Shown here piece by piece: positions 57,819 through 64,000 of a stretch of DNA of 64,000 nt (positions are counted from its first letter, which is position 1; every line of letters begins with the position of its first letter). The stretch lies in contig CAVWUA010000026.1 of the NCBI GenBank assembly GCA_963758025.1, positions 1 through 64,000 of the forward strand, given 5' to 3'. The DNA comes from CAVWUA01 sp963758025. GTDB taxonomy: Bacteria; Planctomycetota; Planctomycetia; Isosphaerales; Isosphaeraceae. A model generated the notes under the pieces. The model searched no databases and had not been told where the DNA came from. It saw nothing but the letters and a program-made list of their open reading frames with translations. Both the position numbers and the translations under genes were made by a program.

Positions 57819-60503
57819 TCAATCGTCCCCGCGCGTGGCGGCGACGGGGGCCAGCAGGTTCTCGACCGGGGCATAGTCGTCGGTCAGGATGATCCCCCGA
57901 GAGCGGACCTCCAGGGCCTTCATGTGCTCGGCGGAATACGGCTTGGGCTGGTACGGTTCCCCGTACTGGATGAATTCGGGGTCGCCCGGCCGCTTCCCGA
58001 GCTCGTTCAGGTCCAGCTTCGATTTCGAGACGATCACCACGAACGTCTCGCGCAGGCCCTCGCCGGGAAACTCCGACGTGCCGAAGACGTACACGTAGGG
58101 GAACGTCTTCTTCGCCGTCTCGACCCAGGAGCCCAGGAACCCGCCCATGCGCCGGGCCTCTCGGCGTGCCTCGGCCAGTTCCGCGGGCGAGTCCTTGCCG
58201 TCGTTACTCGCCTCGGCCTCGGCCATCGTGTCCGACTCGTACACGTCGATGATATTGATCATGTAAACACCGTCCGGCGTGAGCAGATCATCGATCATGT
58301 CGTTGAACTGCCTGGTCGTCAGGTGCCAGGGGACGGAGAAGTCGTTGAAGGCGTCGCCGAAGACGATGTCGAACTTCTCGGGTTGATCGCGGCGCTTCTC
58401 GACGAATTGCCGGGCGTCGCCCCAGGTCGTCTCGATCGGCGTGTTCTCGGGCAACCCCAGCGCGATGTGGTTCGCCTTCGTGACGGCCGGGTCGATCTCG
58501 GCGACCTCCGTCTCGACGTTCGCGTACTGGTCGTGCAGGTAGCGGGGGAACGTGTACGACCCGCCCCCCAGGAAGAGCGTCCGCAGGGGGACCTCCTCGG
58601 GCTTCGGCGGCTCTCCCCCCTGCTCCGCCGCGATCCGCTTCGCCTTCGCCTCGGCCGCCCGGTGCGCCACGAGGGCGTAGAGGAACTCGTAGTCGTATTC
58701 AATCTTTTCGGGATGTTCGAGCGTGAAGTAGCCGTGAATCAGGTTGTCGAGCACCAGGGTGCGCTTCTTGCCCTCGATCTCGGGATTATCGGTGGTCGCG
58801 AGGTCGAACTCCGGCTCGTTGGTGACCTTGATGTAGTAGTAATCGCTCTCATCGGCATACGCGATTCCGTAGCCCTCGATCCCGAGGTCCCCTTTCTCGT
58901 CGCGGATTCCCCAGGCCAGGGCCTGGTTTTCGAGGAAGGGCACGGGAACGAACGCGATGACGCAGAGGCCCAGGGGGATGCCCGCCCAGACCGCGTGCCA
59001 GACCGAGCCGAGCACCGTGGCCGCCACGGCCAGCGTCGTCGCCAGGACCAGGATCAAGCCCTTCGTGCCGATCAGGTCGATCAGGTAGAAGCCGGTCAGG
59101 AACGTGCCGAGGATGCTGCCGACCATGCCCCACGCATACACCTGGCCGATCGCCGACCCCGTCCGCTTGGCATACCGCAACCGTTCGACGGCCAGCTTCG
59201 CGACCACCGGGCTGACCGTGCCCATCGACACCGACGGCAGGAAGAAGACGATCGACGTCCAGAAGAGGACGCGGAACCACCAGGGGTAGCCGGTCATGAC
59301 GATCGCCTGGCTCAGGAACGGCCCGATGTCCCCCGCCAGCGGAACCCCTTCCTTGCCCTGCACGAAATGCTCGATCGGGTTGCGCACGAGCCAGCCGGGC
59401 GGGCTCTCGGCCAGGAGGATCAGGGCCGTCAGCACCGACGCGATGAGGAACAGCCAGCTTGCCTGCGACTCCCGCTTGACGTAATCGGCGATCTTTCCGC
59501 CGAGGTAGTTGCCCAGGCTCAGGCCGCCGAGCAGCACGCCGATGACGCTCGTCCAGCCAAAGACGCTCGAACCCAGGTGCCGCTGCACCAGCCGACCGGC
59601 GACCATCTCCAGCGCCATGAACGCCAGGCTGGCGACGAACGCCAGGGCGGCCAGGTCGCTCAGCTTCGGCAGGACGGTCCCCTTCTCCGTCGTTCCGGTG
59701 GATTCGGTCTCCGGCGCGATCTCCTCGGGCGGGCGCTCCCGCGCCAGGCGAACCCCCGCGCGGATCGCCAGGATCAACGCCGTGGCGTGCCCGACCAGGC
59801 TGACGGCATTGAGCCGCGTCGAGCCGACGAGCACGCCCGGAACCCCCTGTCCGGAAACCGCCGCGCCGGCCACCAGACAGACGGCCGCCAGCGTGCCCAG
59901 GCCCGCGCCGAGCCAATCCCCCAGCAAGGCCGCCGCGAGCAGCGCCAGGGCCGCGGCCACCAGGGCGACGATCGTCGAGGTGGGGGCCAGGTAGATCAGC
60001 CAGAACCCCGCCAGGAACGTCCCCACGATCGAGCCGATCGCGCCCAGCATGTAGATATCGCCCAGGGCCGAGCCCGATTTCTTCGCCTGCTCGACGGCGA
60101 TCTTCGCCACGACCGGGCTGATCATGCCGAGCACGGTCGCCGGGATGAGGAAGTCGAGCGTCACGACGACCAGCGTGCGGAGGTCCCAGGGCAGGGACTC
60201 CAGGCCCGGCGTCAGATCGACGACCGAATTCATCCAGAGGCACCCCAGCACGAGCGCCGCCCCCAGGGCATACAGCGGGCCGATCGCGCGCAAGGGGTTG
60301 ATCCGGTCGGCCAGGCGCCCCCCCAGGACATTCCCCAGGCAGATTCCGCCCAGCATGATCCCGATGACACTCGTCCAGACGATCAGCGAGGCCCCCACAT
60401 GCCGCGCCACCAGCCGGCTGGCGACCAGTTCCAGAACCATGATGCACAGGCTGCTGAAGAAGGAGAGGGCGTACGGCAGCAGCCGAGCGAAAAAGCGTTT
60501 CAT
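57819..60503 (-). CDS. Fused double-MFS / spermidine synthase-like protein
   Basis: 894 residues from ATG 60503. Two homologous membrane modules: module 1 has SSLCIMVLELVASRLVARHV and WTSVIGIMLGGICLGNVLGG; module 2 (about residue 290 on) has ASLAFMALEMVAGRLVQRHL and WTSVIGVLLGGLSLGNYLGG. A spermidine synthase-like Rossmann domain follows (about 640-890): LRTLFLGGGSYTFPRYLHDQ, EVAEIDPAVTK, GDARQFVEKRR and FDIVFGDAFNDFSVPWHLTT. Whether polyamines are made is unknown; the membrane modules suggest that the product is made at, or moved across, the membrane. Intact. Confidence 0.88.
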   Translation of the reverse strand: MKRFFARLLPYALSFFSSLCIMVLELVASRLVARHVGASLIVWTSVIGIMLGGICLGNVLGGRLADRINPLRAIGPLYALGAALVLGCLWMNSVVDLTPGLESLPWDLRTLVVVTLDFLIPATVLGMISPVVAKIAVEQAKKSGSALGDIYMLGAIGSIVGTFLAGFWLIYLAPTSTIVALVAAALALLAAALLGDWLGAGLGTLAAVCLVAGAAVSGQGVPGVLVGSTRLNAVSLVGHATALILAIRAGVRLARERPPEEIAPETESTGTTEKGTVLPKLSDLAALAFVASLAFMALEMVAGRLVQRHLGSSVFGWTSVIGVLLGGLSLGNYLGGKIADYVKRESQASWLFLIASVLTALILLAESPPGWLVRNPIEHFVQGKEGVPLAGDIGPFLSQAIVMTGYPWWFRVLFWTSIVFFLPSVSMGTVSPVVAKLAVERLRYAKRTGSAIGQVYAWGMVGSILGTFLTGFYLIDLIGTKGLILVLATTLAVAATVLGSVWHAVWAGIPLGLCVIAFVPVPFLENQALAWGIRDEKGDLGIEGYGIAYADESDYYYIKVTNEPEFDLATTDNPEIEGKKRTLVLDNLIHGYFTLEHPEKIEYDYEFLYALVAHRAAEAKAKRIAAEQGGEPPKPEEVPLRTLFLGGGSYTFPRYLHDQYANVETEVAEIDPAVTKANHIALGLPENTPIETTWGDARQFVEKRRDQPEKFDIVFGDAFNDFSVPWHLTTRQFNDMIDDLLTPDGVYMINIIDVYESDTMAEAEASNDGKDSPAELAEARREARRMGGFLGSWVETAKKTFPYVYVFGTSEFPGEGLRETFVVIVSKSKLDLNELGKRPGDPEFIQYGEPYQPKPYSAEHMKALEVRSRGIILTDDYAPVENLLAPVAATRGDD

Positions 60504-60769
60504 CGAAAAATCGCCCCTCAACTCAAAAAAGGGAGGACGGTCGGGTCGTTGCGTCTGTTGGGCTTCGAGCCCTCCACGATAGCCGACCGGTATTCATTGA
60601 ACAACCGCCCCGACGGCTTCCCTGGCGATCCTCACTCTCGAAAACGCATCGGGGTTCCCCTTTGGAATGTTTTTGACACGCTTTCGTTCACGACCTAGGG
60701 TTCCGACGGCCAGCAGGTCGGCACCCAACGAATCGACACCCACGACTCTTCGAAGGAGCGGCGACAATC

Positions 60770-61303
60770 ATGGCGGGCTCCGGTATCAACTCGATGCGCG
60801 ATCGGCGGCGGGATCAGTTCGTGGTGGGTCTGGCCCTCCTGTCCACGACCCTCGGGCTGGCCCTCGGCTGGAACCTCGCGGCCGTCGCGAGCGTCGCGAT
60901 GGCCTTGCCGATTGTGGGGTTCGTCCTCAGCGGGCACGTCTCCGGTCGAGGCGCGGTCGTGGGCTGCATCGTCTTGACCCTGGGTGCCACGCTGGTCCCC
61001 GTCTCCCCCGGAGTGGTCCCCTGGCTGGAGCTGGGGGTTCTGACGGCGGTCGTCTCCGTGGCGATGCTTGGCGCCTCCTGGGCCGATGCCCTCGTGCCGC
61101 AGCCGCTCGCCGCGGAATCGTTGCCCTCTTCCGGCGGCTGGATGACGGTGATCGTCGAGGGGTGCGAACCCGATTCCCTGGTCCGGAGGAAGGCCCCGTC
61201 ACCAGACATGCCCAACCGCGATCCCGAACGTCGCAGTCGCTCCCGCCTGGCGGGTGAACGCAGCCGAGAGCCCGTCGCCGTGGGTGCCGAGGAAGAATAC
61301 TGA
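60770..61303 (+). CDS. Small membrane protein of unknown function
   Basis: 177 residues. Four hydrophobic segments in the first 110 residues (VVGLALLSTTLGLALGWNL, VAMALPIVGFVLSG, VVGCIVLTLGATLVPVSPGV, LGVLTAVVSVAMLGASW), then a charged, probably disordered tail rich in Arg/Ser/Glu (PNRDPERRSRSRLAGERSRE). No recognised family. It diverges from the MFS fusion across 266 bp and ends 45 bases ahead of a hairpin. Confidence 0.55.
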   Translation: MAGSGINSMRDRRRDQFVVGLALLSTTLGLALGWNLAAVASVAMALPIVGFVLSGHVSGRGAVVGCIVLTLGATLVPVSPGVVPWLELGVLTAVVSVAMLGASWADALVPQPLAAESLPSSGGWMTVIVEGCEPDSLVRRKAPSPDMPNRDPERRSRSRLAGERSREPVAVGAEEEY

Positions 61304-61348
61304 GTTCCGAGGACGACTCGCGCGTGACAACCCGCCCGCGCAAGCACA

Positions 61349-61387
61349 AACACGCACCCCGCCTTTCCGAAGGTCGGGGTGCGTGTT
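61349..61387 (+). terminator. Hairpin, terminator-like but without T-tract
   Basis: A 13-bp stem AACACGCACCCCG (61349-61361) with CGGGGTGCGTGTT (61375-61387); the loop contains a further CCTT/AAGG stem. It lies 46 bases after the stop at 61303. No T-run follows, so it may be a processing or pausing site, or a repeat. Confidence 0.55.
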
Positions 61388-61538
61388 CACGCGCGTGGAG
61401 ATCGCTTCGGCATGTTTTTCGCACGGCGAACTGGCCTTCGACCCGCTCTTGCGGCGATGACGTCCATTCCGGTCTGCTCCGGTCGTCGGCGGCAGACGGT
61501 TGATGACGGTCGGACTCATTCACGACGATATTTGGATC

Positions 61539-62486
61539 ATGATTCTCTGTGTGACCCTGAATCCCTGTCTGGATAAGACCCTGACCGTCCCCTCGTGGCG
61601 CCCCGGCGATTCGGTGCGCGGCACGGCCGTGCGCGAGGTCGTCGGCGGCAAGGGGAACAACGTCGCGCGGGCCTTGGCCCGGCTCGGGCGCGAGGTCCGG
61701 CCCGTGACGTTCTTCGGTGGCACGGTCGGCGGTCGTTGTGAAGACCTGCTGCGACGGGAGGACCGTCTCGAACCGCTCGTCACGCCCACCGAGGCGCCGA
61801 CGCGCGTCATTCTCACCGTGCGCAACGAGGTCAACAACGAGCAGACCGCGTTTTTCGACCCGAACCCGGAAATCACCCCGGACGAGGCCGCCGCCCTGTA
61901 CCATCGGATCGAGGGGACGCTCCTGGCCGAGAACGTCGAGGCCCTCACGCTCTCCGGCTCCAGCCCGTCGCCGAGCACGCACGGACTCTATGCCGACCTG
62001 ATCGCCCTGGCCAAATCGCGGCGGATTCCGATCTTTCTCGATACCTATGGCCCGGCCTTGCTGGCAATCTGGGGCTTCTGGCCGGACGTGATCCAGTTCA
62101 ACCGCCGCGAGGCCGGGGCCTACCTGCGCACGCCGAAGCCGGGGGAGAGCGACATCCTCCGTCTGCTCGAAAACTGGGACCGCCGCGGCGTGCGGCTGGG
62201 GGTCGTCACCGACGGCCCCGGCGCCGTGCTCGCCCGGATCGGCGGCCGTTGCTACCGGGCCATTCCGCCGACGATCGACGCCGTCAACCCGATCGGCTCC
62301 GGCGACAGTCTCCTGGCCGGCCTGACCGACGCCTGGCTCGCCGGTCGGGGCCCCGAGGCCATGCTCCGCCACGGCATCGCCTGCGCCGTGGCGAACGCCC
62401 TCGTCTGGGACGCCGGCGCGATCGACCCGGAGGAGGTCCAGAACCGGGCGGGAGCGATTGAAGTCGAAGCCGTCGGCCGGGGATAA
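61539..62486 (+). CDS. PfkB-family sugar-phosphate kinase (1-phosphofructokinase/tagatose-6-phosphate kinase-like)
   Basis: 315 residues from ATG 61539 (MILCVTLNPCLDKTLTVPSW), the typical 1-phosphofructokinase opening. VGGKGNNVARALARLGREV is the PfkB signature 1 region, and VNPIGSGDSLLAGLTDAWLA contains the catalytic Asp and anion hole. VILTVRNEVNNEQTAFFDPN is the substrate lid. It phosphorylates a sugar phosphate with ATP; no PTS gene is next to it, so the substrate is open. Starts upstream at 61500 would add 13 residues without a family match. Confidence 0.88.
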   Translation: MILCVTLNPCLDKTLTVPSWRPGDSVRGTAVREVVGGKGNNVARALARLGREVRPVTFFGGTVGGRCEDLLRREDRLEPLVTPTEAPTRVILTVRNEVNNEQTAFFDPNPEITPDEAAALYHRIEGTLLAENVEALTLSGSSPSPSTHGLYADLIALAKSRRIPIFLDTYGPALLAIWGFWPDVIQFNRREAGAYLRTPKPGESDILRLLENWDRRGVRLGVVTDGPGAVLARIGGRCYRAIPPTIDAVNPIGSGDSLLAGLTDAWLAGRGPEAMLRHGIACAVANALVWDAGAIDPEEVQNRAGAIEVEAVGRG

Positions 62487-62540
62487 TGTCGGAGAGACAG
62501 GAGTGAAACCTGTCCCGAGACGTTGTTCGGAGACGAGACG

Positions 62541-62822
62541 ATGAACTTGACGCTGGAATTGCCCCCGGAGATGTCCGACCGGCTTCGCGACGAGGCCGAC
62601 CGCCACGGCCTGTCCGTTGAGGACTACGCGCGACGATTGCTCCAGGAATCCCTCATGACCGCCGTCTCGGAGCCGCCCGCAACGGCTCGACAACCCCTGA
62701 CCGACGAGGAATGGGAGCGGGAAGTTCAGGCGTTCGAGGAGGAATGCGCGGACATCGACGCGCCGGAAATTCCCCTCGAAGCCCTTCGGCGGGAGAACAT
62801 GTACGAGGACCGCGGTTGGTGA
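62541..62822 (+). CDS. vapB: Antitoxin-like protein (VapB/ribbon-helix-helix type)
   Basis: 93 residues. The first 45 residues, MNLTLELPPEMSDRLRDEAD through HGLSVEDYARRLLQES, form a ribbon-helix-helix DNA-binding fold. The rest is acidic (WEREVQAFEEECADIDAPEI) and would wrap the PIN toxin. Its TGA overlaps a degenerate GTG that begins a lost copy of the toxin start (62819), and a working toxin start lies at 62892. Confidence 0.75.
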   Translation: MNLTLELPPEMSDRLRDEADRHGLSVEDYARRLLQESLMTAVSEPPATARQPLTDEEWEREVQAFEEECADIDAPEIPLEALRRENMYEDRGW

Positions 62823-62860
62823 TCGTGCTGGCGAATTTGAATATTCCGCCGCAGGATTAG
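62819..62860 (+). pseudogene. Remnant of a duplicated vapC 5' end (13 codons)
   Basis: GTGATCGTGCTGGCGAATTT at 62819 encodes VIVLANLNIPPQD then TAG. The real toxin begins MIVLADTNILLRW. The two stretches share 9 of 13 residues position by position when conservative changes are counted. GTG at 62819 overlaps the vapB stop, the usual vapBC arrangement. A segment GCCGCAGAGATCACGGAGGG and CACAGAGAG then separates it from the functional start. Confidence 0.6.
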
Positions 62861-62891
62861 CCGCAGAGATCACGGAGGGCACAGAGAGAGG

Positions 62892-63342
62892 ATGATCGTT
62901 CTGGCGGATACGAATATTCTTCTGCGCTGGGCGAATCGCCACTCCGCCGTTCGCCCGCTGGCCTTCTCCGCCGTCCGTGCCCTTCGAGATCGAGGGGATC
63001 GCGTCGTCACCTCGCCGCAAAACCTGGTCGAGTTCTGGCAGGTTGCGACGCGGCCAGTCCGCCGCCAACGGTCTGGGCCTCTCCACGGTGCGGGTGGATC
63101 AGCTCTCGACCCGTCTGGAACGCATTTTCACAAGGATACCCGACCTCCCCACCATTCACGATGAATGGCGACGGCTGGTCGTCGCCCACGCCGTCCAGGG
63201 GCGTCAGGTCTTCGACGCCCGGCTTGTCGCCGTGATGACCGCTCACGGCATCACGCACATCCTGACCTTCAACGACGCCGATTTCCGCCGTTATCCGGCG
63301 ATCACCGTCGTCCATCCCCGTGATGTCGTTCCCACGCCCTGA
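62892..63342 (+). CDS. vapC: PIN-domain ribonuclease toxin (VapC type); one frameshift
   Basis: The PIN fold opens with LADTNILLRW (first Asp), continues SPQNLVEFWQVATRP and, across one frame change near 63058, SAANGLGLSTVRVDQLS, GRQVFDARLVAVMTAHGITH and ILTFNDADFRRY. The acidic residues of the Mg-binding site are all present. About 150 residues. Start ATG 62892 follows GAGAGAGG. If the extra base is real the toxin would be dead, which would free the antitoxin. Confidence 0.75.
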
Positions 63343-63408
63343 ACCATCGGCCCAGATCCACGAGCGGCATGCCCCTTGATTGAGAGACATGCCGCCCGTT
63401 TCGGTCGC

Positions 63409-64000
63409 TCAACGGAAGCCTCCCCCGGCTCCACCCATAACTCCCATACCTCCCATGCCGCCCATCATGAGTTGCGGGAAACCTCCCTCGGGGACGATAC
63501 CGTAACCGGGGACTCCGGGCGTGCTCATGCCGTACATACCCGCTTCCTGCATGAAGGACTCGCTCTCGGGGTCGCCGACGATGACCACGCCTTCCTTGAC
63601 GACGTAATTCAACCCGACCTGCTTGAGCATCAACCGCAGGGTGGTCTTGAGCTTGACCCCTTCCAGGGTCATCTGAATCTGCTCCTTCAGGCGTTCTTTC
63701 GGTGTCGTTGGTTTCGGCTGGCCTGGTTCAACATCGGCCCCGGTCGGATCGATATAGATGGGCAGACCAGTCGGTAGGGCCTCACTCTGGGTCTCGCCTC
63801 GGATGTAGTCGATCGCCTCGCCCAGTGTCGTGCCGTCCGCGAAGGGTAGATCGACCGGCTGTTCGAGCGCCTCCAGAATGGCCTTCGTGTTGGGGTCCTC
63901 GATCGCTTTCGCGTTGGGCTTCTGCTGGTTGGCCTCGGCGACCTGGACCGCGACTGTCGCTGACCCGTCCTCTTTCGGTTTCGCGGCTTGAGACGGCGGA
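63409..64000 (-). CDS. STN-like (secretin/TonB short N-terminal) domain protein, C-terminal 197 residues
   Basis: The start lies beyond the window. The visible part has a polar linker (AVQVAEANQQKPNAKAIEDP), then a domain beginning PVDLPFADGTTLGEAIDYIR, with LPIYIDPTGADVEPGQPKPT and VKLKTTLRLMLKQVGLNYVV followed by KEGVVIVGDPE. This beta-alpha-beta pattern is the STN/DUF4974-like module common in planctomycete secretin-associated and hypothetical proteins. The last 40 residues are Met/Gly/Pro-rich and low in complexity (LMMGGMGGMGVMGGAGGGFR). Confidence 0.7.
   Translation of the reverse strand, partial: PPSQAAKPKEDGSATVAVQVAEANQQKPNAKAIEDPNTKAILEALEQPVDLPFADGTTLGEAIDYIRGETQSEALPTGLPIYIDPTGADVEPGQPKPTTPKERLKEQIQMTLEGVKLKTTLRLMLKQVGLNYVVKEGVVIVGDPESESFMQEAGMYGMSTPGVPGYGIVPEGGFPQLMMGGMGGMGVMGGAGGGFR

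Noticed and set aside
57924..60698. Very long plus-strand open frame (924 codons) opposite the MFS-spermidine synthase gene
   Set aside because: It is the antisense shadow of a gene with clear domains; its composition is Arg/Gly/Asp/Gln with no domain, as GC-rich complements give.
61349..61387. Riboswitch ahead of the PfkB gene
   Set aside because: A single simple hairpin with no conserved aptamer bases, 150 bases from the start; better read as a terminator or repeat.

Overview
The window looks like a piece of a GC-rich Planctomycetota chromosome, most like the Isosphaeraceae/Gemmataceae side of the phylum. This is an inference from gene content: two PSCyt1/DUF1549/DUF1553 cytochrome genes, each followed by a DUF1501 gene, a ThuA plus PVC-type heme-domain giant protein, a HAF-repeat protein with a PEP-CTERM-like tail, and NPYAAP-type membrane proteins. 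No phage, conjugative or CRISPR region is visible.

Layout. 0-5.4 kb: the 3' part of tRNA-Leu(CAA), a secreted VCBS/NHL beta-propeller protein, a gingipain-like secreted protease, two small proteins and tRNA-Gln(TTG). 5.4-10.9 kb: Rex redox repressor, a secreted GH63/MGH1-like glycosidase, an MscS channel, a strong terminator and a 29-residue very basic protein. 11.2-25.4 kb: two tandem PSCyt1-DUF1501 gene pairs, then an opposed 1,440-residue ThuA/propeller/HEAT/cytochrome c protein. 25.7-31.7 kb: an archaeal-type glycerol-1-phosphate dehydrogenase coupled to a HAD phosphatase, phosphofructokinase and glycogen phosphorylase. 31.7-38.4 kb: lutABC lactate oxidation operon, two methyltransferases, a zinc alcohol dehydrogenase and a serine hydrolase. 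38.5-44.2 kb: HAF-repeat protein, dprA, a large inverted-repeat element holding a broken IS66-like transposase, and aroB. 44.9-54.7 kb: a membrane glycosyltransferase, then RDD, SpoIIM, a membrane protein, DUF4129, DUF4350, MoxR and DUF58, which together form one envelope-associated MoxR system. 54.7-64 kb: two NPYAAP membrane paralogues, a Gfo/Idh/MocA oxidoreductase, TlpA thioredoxin, a double-MFS/spermidine-synthase fusion, a PfkB sugar kinase, vapBC and the end of an STN-like domain protein.

Two themes cut across the genes. First, repeats. A palindromic family (AGTTCGCCCCGAAGGGGC and CCAGGGGCAACGCCCCTGG boxes) occurs alone at 36.3 kb and again at 41-43 kb, where it brackets the transposase and is itself bracketed by GATTCCC heptamer arrays and an 11-bp terminal inverted repeat. 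A second, unrelated 141-bp hairpin element occurs twice inside the MoxR cluster. Second, many otherwise well-conserved genes, including housekeeping ones, carry single-base indels. At least ten are of one type: CC has become CGC, or GG has become GCG. This points to a systematic sequence-quality problem rather than decay, so the affected genes are listed as CDS with the frameshift noted. Coordinates for them span from the first start codon to the final stop.
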